Origin: Kastovskya adunca ATA6-11-RM4
GTDB lineage: Bacteria; Cyanobacteriota; Cyanobacteriia; Cyanobacteriales; Coleofasciculaceae
Length of the DNA: 64,000 nt
Direction: 5' to 3'
Assembly: GCA_019359445.1 (NCBI GenBank)
Contig: JAHHHJ010000013.1
Span: 1 to 64,000, forward strand
Part shown: piece by piece, positions 44,801 through 53,627 of the stretch
How the letters are laid out: the number at the start of each line of letters is the position of its first letter
Numbering within the stretch: position 1 is the stretch's first letter
Notes under the pieces: generated by a model
Told to the model about the DNA's origin: nothing
Database searches by the model: none
Seen by the model: only the letters and a program-made list of their open reading frames with translations
Made by a program: the position numbers and the translations under genes

Positions 44801-45478
44801 ATGGTAATAGTTCTTACAAATGACGACGGCATCGATGCTCCAGGTATCCAGGCTCTTCAGAAAGCCGTGAATGGGAAAGGCGTACTCATTGCTCCCCAAG
44901 ATCATCTTTCCGGTTGTGGTCATCAGGTAACGACAGTGCAGCCAATTCAAGTTTGCCGTCGCTCCGATACGGAATATGCGATCGCTGGTACTCCTGCTGA
45001 CTGTACTCGCCTTGCTCTGACTCATCTTTGCCCGAATGTCAGTTGGGTGCTTTCTGGTATCAATGCTGGTGGGAATCTGGGAGTTGATGTTTATATCTCT
45101 GGCACTGTGGCAGCGGTGCGGGAGGCGGCAATGCATGGTGTTCCGGGAATTGCAATTTCCCACTGGATTAAACGACCGTTGGTTGTTGATTGGGACGTGG
45201 CGGCACGTTGGACAGCAAGAGTTTTGGCGGATTTGCTTCATCGCCCCATAGAACCCGGAAGCTTTTGGAATGTGAATTTGCCCCATTTAGAAGCCGGATT
45301 ACCCGATCCACCGATAGTATTTTGCCAACCGAGTACGCAACCCCTGCCCGTTAATTATCGTGTTGAGGGTAATGATTATTACTATGTGGGGGAATATGCC
45401 GCACGCGATCGCGCCCCCAAAACAGATGTTGATGTCTGCTTCTCAGGTAACATTGCTGTGACGCAAATCCGTCTATAA
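44801..45478 (+). CDS. surE: 5'/3'-nucleotidase SurE
   Basis: The 225-residue metal-dependent phosphatase of nucleoside monophosphates has the N-terminal metal site LTNDDGIDAPGI (Asp8, Asp9), HLSGCGHQVTT, and GINAGGNLGVDVYISGTV with the Asn metal ligand. It is slightly shorter than E. coli SurE (253). It is followed by a CSP41-like gene 60 nt on, same strand. Confidence 0.94.
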   Translation: MVIVLTNDDGIDAPGIQALQKAVNGKGVLIAPQDHLSGCGHQVTTVQPIQVCRRSDTEYAIAGTPADCTRLALTHLCPNVSWVLSGINAGGNLGVDVYISGTVAAVREAAMHGVPGIAISHWIKRPLVVDWDVAARWTARVLADLLHRPIEPGSFWNVNLPHLEAGLPDPPIVFCQPSTQPLPVNYRVEGNDYYYVGEYAARDRAPKTDVDVCFSGNIAVTQIRL

Positions 45479-45538
45479 CGGGAGCCTTCTCACAGTTAAG
45501 GGTAAAATTCCTCTGGTAGGAATTGGAGAAGGATCGTC

Positions 45539-46474
45539 ATGCGAATTTTGATCATGGGTGGCACGCGCTTTATCGGTGTTTACCTGACAAAACTCTTGGT
45601 AGAACAGGGACACGAGGTAGTGCTGTTTAACCGGGGAAACAAGCCTGCACCTGTAGAGGGCGTGCAACAAATTCACGGCGATCGCCAAGATGCCTCTCAA
45701 CTCAAAGAGAAATTATCCTCGGAAGATTTTGATGCGATCTTTGACAATAATGGTCGCGAACTCAGCGATACCCAACCCCTAGCAGAAATCTTTAAAAACC
45801 GGGTAAAGCACTTTATCTATATGAGTTCGGCTGGTGTTTATCTCAAATCTGACCAGCTACCCCATAGAGAAGGCGACGCCGTCGATCCCAAAAGCCGCCA
45901 CAGCGGTAAGCACGAAACAGAAGCTTATCTGCAAGAACAGCAATTACCATTTACAGCGATTCGTCCCACCTACATCTATGGCCCTCAGAATTACAATGAT
46001 CTGGAAGCCTGGTTTTTTGACCGGATTGTGCGCGATCGTCCTATTCCCATTCCTGGTAATGGCTTGCATATCACTCAGTTTGGGCATTGCCAAGACTTAG
46101 CCAGAGCCATGTCGCAGGTTTTGGGGAATGAAAAAGCGATCGGGCAAATTTACAATGTATCCGGCGATCGCTACGTTACTTTTGAGGGTATTGCCCGTGC
46201 TTGTGCCGAAGCCGCAGGTAAATCATTAGACTCAGTAAAAATTGTTCGCTACGACCCCAAACAATTTGATTTTGGCAAGCGCAAAGCTTTCCCCATCAGA
46301 GTTCAGCATTTTTTCGCTGATGTCCATAAAGCTATGACTGACCTCAACTGGCACCCAGAGTTTGACCTCGTAAGCGGTTTGAAGGATTCCTTTGAAAAGG
46401 ATTACCTGACTTCTGGACGTAACAACGCTGAAGTAGATTTCTCCCTCGATGAAGAGATCCTCAAAGCGATTTAG
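45539..46474 (+). CDS. NAD-dependent epimerase/dehydratase, CSP41-like
   Basis: The 311-residue short-chain dehydrogenase-fold protein has the nucleotide-binding GGTRFIGVYL near residues 7-16 and a YGPQNYNDLEAWFFDRI stretch. It resembles chloroplast stem-loop-binding CSP41 and its cyanobacterial homologues, some of which cleave or stabilise RNA instead of acting on sugars. The usual catalytic YxxxK is not obvious, consistent with the CSP41 branch. It is convergent with the SLH-domain gene, with 12 nt between. Confidence 0.85.
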   Translation: MRILIMGGTRFIGVYLTKLLVEQGHEVVLFNRGNKPAPVEGVQQIHGDRQDASQLKEKLSSEDFDAIFDNNGRELSDTQPLAEIFKNRVKHFIYMSSAGVYLKSDQLPHREGDAVDPKSRHSGKHETEAYLQEQQLPFTAIRPTYIYGPQNYNDLEAWFFDRIVRDRPIPIPGNGLHITQFGHCQDLARAMSQVLGNEKAIGQIYNVSGDRYVTFEGIARACAEAAGKSLDSVKIVRYDPKQFDFGKRKAFPIRVQHFFADVHKAMTDLNWHPEFDLVSGLKDSFEKDYLTSGRNNAEVDFSLDEEILKAI

Positions 46475-46486
46475 CCGCCGTGAAAT

Positions 46487-47458
46487 TTATCGAGCGGCTT
46501 GGGCGTTCTGATTGTTCTCAGAGGTAGGAACAACAACGTACTGATTAGCCTCTTCATTCTCAGCAAGAGGTTGCAACTTGCCTTGACGCACTAAAGCTTG
46601 ATAAATCAATGCGGCTGCAGCACCCCGATTTAGAGGGTCGTTAGGATTAAGAACTTTGGGATTGGGATAATTAACAACCATACCTTCCTGCGTAGCAGCC
46701 GCTACCTTTTCAACGGCGTAGTCCGGAATCTGCTCCGCATCTTGATAGTAGGATTGCACGTAGTCTGGTGCGGCAGGCTCCGCAGCTTTTGAGTCTGTAG
46801 CTGTTGTTGCTGGAGTCACAGCAGCAGGTATTAGAGTCGCTGTTTTCAACACCGGCTCCATCAGGGCAGAAAACGCTAGTGGAAAGAATATCGGTTTCTT
46901 GCTAGCTCGCCGTTGCTGGGCTGGAGTGGTAGCTGCCGCTGTAGTGGCAGGATTGTAGCCTAGCTCTAGACCGTTAGTTAATGAAACTATCGCTTGAACT
47001 CTTGAAACTTCCTGTTGCGGCAAAAACAACCGTCCAGGAAAGCCTGTCATGAATCCTGTTTCATAAGCTTCCTCAATCGGAGGAGCTGCCCAATAGTTGT
47101 TGGGGACATCATTGAAGACACTACCACTAGGTATTGTCTTCTCCCGCTCTTGATTAAACGCTTGACGAATCATGGCAGCAAACTCGTCACGATCTACAGG
47201 CTGCTCCGGTCTAAACGTGCCATCAAGATATCCTTGGATAATGTTTTGCTCGGCTAAAACTCGGATAAACGGACTTGCCCAGTAGTCGGGCGTGACATCG
47301 GGGAAACCTCCTACTTTGGGAGTGGCGGTTGGACTCTCTTGGGCGAAAGCAGTAGAAGCCCTGTGAGATGTTACCCAGCCGACGACGCTACTGACACCGA
47401 TTCCTAGAGCCAGCAGTGTGGCACCTAGGGAGGAGTAATTGAAGTGATGAAGCATCAA
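46487..47458 (-). CDS. Exported S-layer-homology (SLH) domain protein
   Basis: A signal-peptide-like N-terminus (to about residue 40, ending AFAQ) precedes three SLH repeats. They are about 54-105 (DVTPDYWASPFIRVLAEQN), 116-165 (FNDVPNNYWAAPPIEEAYE) and a more divergent one near 245-300 (DYAVEKVAAATQEGMVVNYP). A variable Ala/Thr/Pro-rich stretch separates the second and third. SLH domains bind cell-wall-linked polymers, so it probably sits between peptidoglycan and outer membrane. It lacks a porin barrel. Confidence 0.88.
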   Translation of the reverse strand: MMLHHFNYSSLGATLLALGIGVSSVVGWVTSHRASTAFAQESPTATPKVGGFPDVTPDYWASPFIRVLAEQNIIQGYLDGTFRPEQPVDRDEFAAMIRQAFNQEREKTIPSGSVFNDVPNNYWAAPPIEEAYETGFMTGFPGRLFLPQQEVSRVQAIVSLTNGLELGYNPATTAAATTPAQQRRASKKPIFFPLAFSALMEPVLKTATLIPAAVTPATTATDSKAAEPAAPDYVQSYYQDAEQIPDYAVEKVAAATQEGMVVNYPNPKVLNPNDPLNRGAAAALIYQALVRQGKLQPLAENEEANQYVVVPTSENNQNAQAAR

Positions 47459-47563
47459 ACTCCCTCCTTATTTTCTAGATAAATTTTTTATGGAATAGCA
47501 ATCGAGCCTAGCAACCAAAGTCTAGGGAGTTGTGTCACTAAGCTCGAAACGGGAAAGCTTTAG

Positions 47564-48499
47564 TTAAACGCGCTTATCTCGGTCTACAACTGGGTTACCT
47601 TTAACATCCACGTCTAGCTCTTCACGACGCAGTTTTTCGTTGACTTCAACTGTATCCTGCTTAACTTCTTTCCTGATGTCAACTTCCTCACGCACAAAAG
47701 CTTGCTTGCCGACCTCAGCTGTCTCTTCGTAAACTTCCACTCGTGCTACTTGACCTTCGCGGAAGTTGGCTTCTCCAGGGGCAGCTGCGCGACTAGCACC
47801 GGTAGGATTGTGCCGCTCAACAACCACGCGCTCTTTCTCCACAGGGATCGAAGCTCTTGCTGTTTCGGTTTCAACATGTTTGCCTACTGTGACATCACCG
47901 GTCTTTTGACGGTGTTTATTTGCCACTAACCGCTCTTCGTACAGCCGGAATTTTTGATGATTTTGCTCATTCATCGTGTACATGTCTGGCTCTCGGTCGT
48001 ACGTATAGGTACTGCGATCATAGTCAGGCACACTAGGCTGACGAGTAGGACGTGGAGCGGGTTGAGAAGTTGCTTCAACAGTTCCTGATGCTTCGACTGG
48101 CGGCGACATTTCTACAGGTATTGAGGCTTCTGTGGTGGGAGTACGATAAACACCCCGTACTCGCTCTTCGTAGTCGTAGTCAACTGTCAGGCTGTCATCG
48201 TACTCAGGCAGGTGTTCCGCTTGGTCTTTGCTTGTAATCCCTGTCGCGTAAACTCGTTGTGCCCTAGCATCAACCTGGCAACGACCGACTGGCAGCAAAA
48301 CCTTTTTGCCAAAAATCCAGAAGCCTGTGTCAATCACTAGATACCGAAAACGTCCGCTATCGTCAACTAATGCATCGTGGATGGTACCAATCTTCTCTTC
48401 TGTTCGTCCAGCGTAGACATTAAGACCTTTAATATCTTCACCATCAAATGCTTCTTCACGGTAGTTAGGATTGAAATCCTTAATTTTGTAAAGTGCCAT
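47564..48499 (-). CDS. PRC-barrel plus DUF2382 stress-type protein
   Basis: The 311-residue protein has an N-terminal PRC-barrel (about 15-95, GEDIKGLNVYAGRTEEKIGT), a Pro/Thr-rich linker (about 115-170) and a C-terminal DUF2382 domain (about 180-300) with RLYEERLVANKHRQKTGDV and repeated VEKERVVVER-like charged strands. Such proteins are linked to general stress and desiccation. It is divergent from a small membrane-protein gene across a 679-nt gap. Confidence 0.9.
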   Translation of the reverse strand: MALYKIKDFNPNYREEAFDGEDIKGLNVYAGRTEEKIGTIHDALVDDSGRFRYLVIDTGFWIFGKKVLLPVGRCQVDARAQRVYATGITSKDQAEHLPEYDDSLTVDYDYEERVRGVYRTPTTEASIPVEMSPPVEASGTVEATSQPAPRPTRQPSVPDYDRSTYTYDREPDMYTMNEQNHQKFRLYEERLVANKHRQKTGDVTVGKHVETETARASIPVEKERVVVERHNPTGASRAAAPGEANFREGQVARVEVYEETAEVGKQAFVREEVDIRKEVKQDTVEVNEKLRREELDVDVKGNPVVDRDKRV

Positions 48500-49178
48500 A
48501 CTATCGTCTCCTAATTAAGTTAATGTACATCATTAATAACTACTCATACTTTAGGTTTTTATTAATAATGAAACTTCTTTCTTACGAGGTATTCGTTAAA
48601 TTAGGGTGCTAACTAAAATGAGCGAGCAAACTGTATTTTTTGCAAAAGACTTCTGCCATTTGGAAGATTGACTTTTACCAAAAGATTTGCAAAGCTGCAT
48701 AAGCTTTAAAAAATAAAATTTTTGTTAAGTCACAGAAGAATTTTTTCCAGGGTCTTGAGTCAACTCCATTTTGAGGAGTATAGCGTTTTCAGCATACAGT
48801 TAAGTTATGTATCTGTTAGTGGGTAAGGACTCAAGCTGTTTATTCAAAAACCAAGGCGTTTAACCTAGACCTAGACAAGGTTTATTTTATTGTTGACCAT
48901 TTGTTTATACTCTATTTATTTGAAAAACTTCACTTCACAGGTCAAATTCTTATTATCGGGTAAGATTTTATTCCTAAAATTGGATAGATATACTTATTTC
49001 AACAAGAAGAGATTTCAACAGCAAAAAAATTACAAAAGTTTAAAAATGAGTGAATTATTTTAACTGCCGTTCTATCCAACGGCAGATATGAAAACTAACA
49101 GTTATACCTAAAATAAGATGCCATGATACTTAAATCATCGGTAAAAGCTAACAAAGTCTAGGGAGAGCAAACAGAGTT
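48500..49178. other. AT-rich divergent intergenic region
   Basis: 679 nt without a credible gene, clearly more AT-rich than the flanks. It holds the promoters of the DUF2382 gene and of the 49179 membrane-protein gene. No known motif recognised. Confidence 0.5.
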
Positions 49179-49766
49179 ATGTCTTATATAGATCGTCGTG
49201 ATGATATGGTTGCCGAATCAGCTGTAGTCAACCCAGTGGTTGACTACCATGATCGGGTTCGGTGGGGCCCAATCATTGCAGGAATTGTCATTGCGATCGC
49301 CACTCAACTGATTTTGAGCGCTTTAGGAGCGGCCATTGGGTTTTCCGCTAGGGCTGCTAATGGTTGGGCTGTAGGAATTTGGGCAATCGTTAGTTTGCTG
49401 ATTTCCCTATTTCTTGGTGGTTGGGTGATGGCTCGCACCTGTGGCCCAATGAACAGTAAAACGGCTCTGTTGAATGGTGCTATTCTTTGGGCAACCACAT
49501 TGGCGGTTAGTTCTTGGTTGCTAGCGAGTGGTGTAACGGGAGCTTTTGGAGCGGTTGCTGCCAATGCGGGGGAGGTTCTCAATCAGGTGCAACAACCAGG
49601 CGGAGTTGAGCTGCCAAACCAAGCGCCCAACATAAACGAAGCACAGGTTGCTGCCAATGCAGCTAGGGCTTCTTGGTCGTTTATTATTGGCTCCTTGCTC
49701 GGTTTAGCCGCAGCGATGATTGGTGCTTCTGTAGGAGCTAGAAAGCCCAGAAGGCATACAGCTTAA
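49179..49766 (+). CDS. Conserved membrane protein, function unknown
   Basis: The 195-residue protein has four membrane segments (about 29-53, 63-82, 96-123 and 166-186) rich in small residues, with a short hydrophilic N-terminus ending in DRVRWGPI and an Asn/Gln/Pro-rich extramembrane loop before the last segment. No named domain recognised with confidence. It is divergent from the PRC/DUF2382 gene and followed by the convergent pgsA. Confidence 0.7.
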   Translation: MSYIDRRDDMVAESAVVNPVVDYHDRVRWGPIIAGIVIAIATQLILSALGAAIGFSARAANGWAVGIWAIVSLLISLFLGGWVMARTCGPMNSKTALLNGAILWATTLAVSSWLLASGVTGAFGAVAANAGEVLNQVQQPGGVELPNQAPNINEAQVAANAARASWSFIIGSLLGLAAAMIGASVGARKPRRHTA

Positions 49767-49804
49767 TTAAGACATTTAAGTTAAAAGACTTAAAAAAACA
49801 ATCA

Positions 49805-50374
49805 TTAGCTGTCAGCGGTCTGACTATCAGAGACTGCTGATGGCTGATTGATTTTTTGAGGGAAAAGATAAATAACACCAGAAATGACGGTGAGGGCGAC
49901 ACAAACCCAGAAGAGGAGCAAAGAAGGAGTTGTCCAGGCTTCAGATAGCGGAGCAATCAGGAGAGCGATCGCCACAATTTGACTCACTGTTTTTAGCTTA
50001 CCCCAGATATTCGCTCCAGAGATGCTGGTATTACCTGTGAGGGTAGGACTGACTCGCCAACCCGCGATCGCCAACTCTCGCCCCAAAATCACAAACACCC
50101 CCCAAGCCGGCACCTGACCCAATTCAATCAATGCCAGCAGGGGAGCTAATACCAATAACTTATCTACTAAGGGGTCAAGAAACTTACCCAGTTCAGTGAC
50201 TTGGTTCAACTTCCGAGCTAGATAGCCATCGAGCCAATCCGTACTAGCGGCAAGAAGAAAGACGCCAAAACAAATCCAACGGGTTTGCTCCGTGGGGTTA
50301 TGAAGCCAATACAAGATAAAGGGTAATCCCAGTAAACGGGAAAAGGTAATCCAATTTGGTAAGGTCATAAACAA
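49805..50374 (-). CDS. pgsA: CDP-diacylglycerol-glycerol-3-phosphate 3-phosphatidyltransferase
   Basis: PgsA makes phosphatidylglycerophosphate, the precursor of phosphatidylglycerol, an essential thylakoid lipid. The 189-residue membrane protein has the full CDP-alcohol signature: DWLDGYLAR, then Gly and two Asp in ELGKFLDPLVDK, i.e. D-x2-D-G-x2-A-R-x8-G-x3-D-x3-D. Length is normal. Confidence 0.95.
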   Translation of the reverse strand: MFMTLPNWITFSRLLGLPFILYWLHNPTEQTRWICFGVFLLAASTDWLDGYLARKLNQVTELGKFLDPLVDKLLVLAPLLALIELGQVPAWGVFVILGRELAIAGWRVSPTLTGNTSISGANIWGKLKTVSQIVAIALLIAPLSEAWTTPSLLLFWVCVALTVISGVIYLFPQKINQPSAVSDSQTADS

Positions 50375-50866
50375 GCCTATGAGTAAACTATCTGTTTTAA
50401 CTCATAGTTTATAACTCAGGTGTTGGCACAACAAAAGTACTTGTTTCTTCCTCAATTTGCCTCTAAGCTATTCCACCTTTAACTTGTAGGCTTGGTTCTT
50501 TTATTAAGTCAGAGATAAATGGTAAATATGTTCTGCATCTTTTGTCTCTAACTTCTAATCCTGTGCCATCAATTGAGTCATGGGTTTTAGATATACGGTA
50601 ACTTACAACTCCTAGTCCTCTCCTCTCCCATCTCCCCATCAAAAAAATCCCTCAAACATTTGCGGGACTTTGTATGGTTTTTACTTTTGTGTATCTCAGC
50701 TGGTGGCACGTTCTCAGTCAACTACTCTGAATCAGGCGAAGGATTCGTCACGCTTTATAGCTATAAACTCAGTATCAACGGTCGATTTTATTGAAACTAG
50801 TTTATATGGAGTGGGAGTTACATTTTATTGTGCAGGGCGGACAGGATACAGCCTTGAGAAGACTGG
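50375..50866. other. Intergenic region between pgsA and the sugar-transferase gene
   Basis: About 490 nt. A 66-codon plus-strand frame at 50670-50870 has no recognisable features and I do not call it. Nothing else seen. Confidence 0.5.
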
Positions 50867-51571
50867 TTAACACGCGCCGCGTGTCTTTACAACTGCCAGA
50901 ATAGTTTTTAAAATCAGTGCCAAGTCGTAGGAAATAGACCATTTCACTTGGTAGTCTAAATCCATACAGACGATATCTTCAAAGTTTTTCACTGTTGAGC
51001 GACCGTTGGCTTGCCATTCTCCAGTGATTCCAGGCTTAACGAAAAGACGCTTGTGGTGGTGACTTTCGTAGCGATTAACTTCGTCTAAAGTAGGAGGTCG
51101 GGTTCCTACTAAGCTCATTTCTCCTTTCAGGACATTCCAAAACTGGGGGAATTCGTCTAAGCTTGTACGACGCAGAAAGCGACCAATACTGGTGACGCGG
51201 GGGTCATTTTCATTTTTAAAGATGTGACCGCTGGCTTTGTTTTCTACTAGGTGCTTCAGTTGGTCAGCGTTAACAACCATGGAGCGAAACTTCCAGATCC
51301 GGAAAGGATTCCCGTTCACACCACAGCGCATTTGGCTGTAGAAAATTGGCCCTGGGCTGTCGATTTGCATCGCGATCGCGATTGGTAGCGCGATGATGAC
51401 GGTAATCATCAAGCCAACTAAAGCTCCACAAATATCTATGACGCGCTTAATTCTGTTGGTGACAGAAGGATGTACCTGTTGCTGAAGAGCCGATATCTCA
51501 ACAGAACTAACTAAAACAGGTGCATCAATCGATAAAGCTGGCATTTTAGATGTGCTAATCACAGTTAACAA
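50867..51571 (-). CDS. Polyprenyl-phosphate sugar-1-phosphate transferase
   Basis: The 234-residue enzyme loads the first sugar phosphate on a lipid carrier for exopolysaccharide synthesis. It shows the membrane-inserting helix (about 45-70), [26 protein letters not shown] with the catalytic-region acidic pair later ([20 protein letters not shown]), and the LVGTRPP and KPGITGEWQ segments. It is the short catalytic form without the four-helix N-terminal domain. Next to no other glycan genes here, so the polymer is unknown. Confidence 0.93.
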   Translation of the reverse strand: MLTVISTSKMPALSIDAPVLVSSVEISALQQQVHPSVTNRIKRVIDICGALVGLMITVIIALPIAIAMQIDSPGPIFYSQMRCGVNGNPFRIWKFRSMVVNADQLKHLVENKASGHIFKNENDPRVTSIGRFLRRTSLDEFPQFWNVLKGEMSLVGTRPPTLDEVNRYESHHHKRLFVKPGITGEWQANGRSTVKNFEDIVCMDLDYQVKWSISYDLALILKTILAVVKTRGAC

Positions 51572-51742
51572 TTCAGTTATCGACAGGTCGGTCGGTAGGC
51601 AATCTGTTTGTCAATATATGGGCTTCTTTAACAGGACTGGTATAACAATGAGTTCACTTTACATAATCTTTATATTTCTTCGTTCTTTTTTAAAGCTTAT
51701 GTATTTTTACGGAGATAACTGAGAGGAAGTATTACGAATTCG

Positions 51743-53500
51743 TTACACTTTTGCCTTCACTGTGGTCATGTTCAACTCGATAGCTAGAGGTTCGTCTAGT
51801 TTTTGACTCGTCCCCAACAGAATCGCTTGGAAGTATTGGCGCAGGCGTTGGCATTGTTCTACATTGGCGTGATAGGACTGATTCTCAACTAGCTCAAACA
51901 AGGGAGCAGCGATCGCTTCATAATCTTGGTTCTCGCGAGATTCCTCTGCTAGCCAGTTCATCTGAGCTGTTGAGGGTACCAAACCAGACGGTAGTTGACC
52001 ATTGAGAAATGCCAGCAAGCGATCGCGACAGGCGCGGGTATTTACTCCTCGATGTTCGAGCCGTTGCATAATCTCCTTGACACTATAGGCGCGTTGCTCT
52101 GACTCTGGATTAGTGAAAGCACCTATAAGCTCCAACAGCAGGAAAAAGTCACTATACTGCTGCTGGGAGTGGTTCAGCACTTGGGGATAGAGCGCTAAAG
52201 TCGCTAACCCAGCCGCAACAACACAGCTAGTGGGTGAACCAATATCCTGAATCAGCGTAGCGTTGGGGAATTTTTGCTGGAGCCACTTGGACTGGGCAAT
52301 TAAGGTAGCCGTACCCCCGCTACAAATTACTTGATAAATTCCTTGTTCTGAGATGCCCGTCTGCACCAATAACTGATTAATTTCAGCATTGAGCCGGGTC
52401 AAAAAAGGTTGAATAACTTTGTCTTCCAGAGCTTGGCGGCTTACAGTACAGCAGTCGATGCCAAATTCAAAGCTAAATTCCTGGCGATGTTGCAGAATCT
52501 GCTTGATGTACCCCGCCGTTTTTAGTAGAGTTTGACCGAGAGCCGAGCGCTGCAATAATACCGCAAGGCGATCGCGCATTTCGGCATCTGGCTCTACTGG
52601 AGTGGGTAACAACAGAGACAGGGACTGGCGTTGCTCCTCTGACAGTTGAGGAACGAGCAACTGGTAGACAATATCTTGTTCTATCGCCATACCAGCGTAG
52701 GGGCAAGTACGGACGCAAAAATCACTATGGGTTAAATTAGTGTAATTCTGTGGGAGATTACCTAGCGCCAGTTCAGTTGTGGTTGTCCCGATATTAATCA
52801 CCACCGTACCGCCATTGTGAAGGGCAAACGGTGTGGGGTGTTGTTCGTCCCCATGGCGAGGACTAGGTAAACCAGCTAGAACTGTGGCGATCGTATCCTC
52901 TAGGAAAAAAATTTGCTCCGGATGCTTAACCAGCTTGGCTCCTAAAACCGCTTCTCTGACATTGAAGCGATAAGTCTCGCTCCACGCTGCCGGGTAGCCC
53001 AGAATGACGCCTTTGAGCTTGCCCAAGGCTTCTACTAGGGCGGTAGCAGATAAACCGCTTGCTGATACCTGCACCGAGCGATTAAAGTCCTCACTTGCTG
53101 GTGACAGCGTCGCCAATAAGGTTTGTAAACTTCGCTGTACCCAATAAAGTGAAACCAAACGCCCAGAATCAAGCTGTACAGTGGGTTCCCAGCGCTGCTG
53201 TTGGGACGAGTAGTAGGGAATGGCGAGATTTAAGTAAGGCTTGAAGTGTTGCAGAAAGACCTTACTGTGGTTATTTGGCAGAGTCGAACTTAAGCCAGCG
53301 ACACTCAACCGTGTCTCAGATTGGGGTTCGGTGCTGGGTTCAACACAAATGACCGCAGGTAACCGGAAGCTAGACTCCTCCCCTTCTTGGCTCACCGATG
53401 ACCAAGACAGGGGATATAACTGGGCGATCGCTTCGTTTAAGAGGACAGCAGACATCCCCGTTGTCCCGAAGTCAATCCCTAGATACCAATCATTACTCAT
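51743..53500 (-). CDS. Hsp70/actin-like ATPase domain protein
   Basis: The 585-residue protein begins with the actin-fold phosphate-1 loop YLGIDFGTTGMSAVLL and has phosphate-2-like VVINIGTTTTELALG and an adenosine-site-like VICSGGTATLIA, so an Hsp70-family nucleotide-binding domain is likely. The C-terminal 150 residues are helical and do not look like a DnaK substrate-binding domain. It lies 127 nt downstream of the 933-residue acidic protein on the same strand, so the two are likely co-expressed. The client is unknown. Confidence 0.85.
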   Translation of the reverse strand: MSNDWYLGIDFGTTGMSAVLLNEAIAQLYPLSWSSVSQEGEESSFRLPAVICVEPSTEPQSETRLSVAGLSSTLPNNHSKVFLQHFKPYLNLAIPYYSSQQQRWEPTVQLDSGRLVSLYWVQRSLQTLLATLSPASEDFNRSVQVSASGLSATALVEALGKLKGVILGYPAAWSETYRFNVREAVLGAKLVKHPEQIFFLEDTIATVLAGLPSPRHGDEQHPTPFALHNGGTVVINIGTTTTELALGNLPQNYTNLTHSDFCVRTCPYAGMAIEQDIVYQLLVPQLSEEQRQSLSLLLPTPVEPDAEMRDRLAVLLQRSALGQTLLKTAGYIKQILQHRQEFSFEFGIDCCTVSRQALEDKVIQPFLTRLNAEINQLLVQTGISEQGIYQVICSGGTATLIAQSKWLQQKFPNATLIQDIGSPTSCVVAAGLATLALYPQVLNHSQQQYSDFFLLLELIGAFTNPESEQRAYSVKEIMQRLEHRGVNTRACRDRLLAFLNGQLPSGLVPSTAQMNWLAEESRENQDYEAIAAPLFELVENQSYHANVEQCQRLRQYFQAILLGTSQKLDEPLAIELNMTTVKAKV

Positions 53501-53627
53501 AGGTCTGGTTGCTTTGAGGGAAAAGGCAATGGGCTTTGGGCATCAAAGGTGATCGCGGTTGTTGAGGTTTTGTCTACTGGTGGCACGAGAAAATAAAATT
53601 CAAAAGTGGACTTTTCGCTCTGAGAGT

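Noticed and set aside
44750-45286. 178-codon minus-strand frame opposite surE
   Set aside because: Antisense to surE, whose motifs are unambiguous; composition (Cys/His/Arg-rich) looks non-native.
50670-50870. 66-codon plus-strand frame between pgsA and the sugar-transferase gene
   Set aside because: No hydrophobic pattern, domain or ribosome binding site; ends inside the sugar-transferase 3' end.
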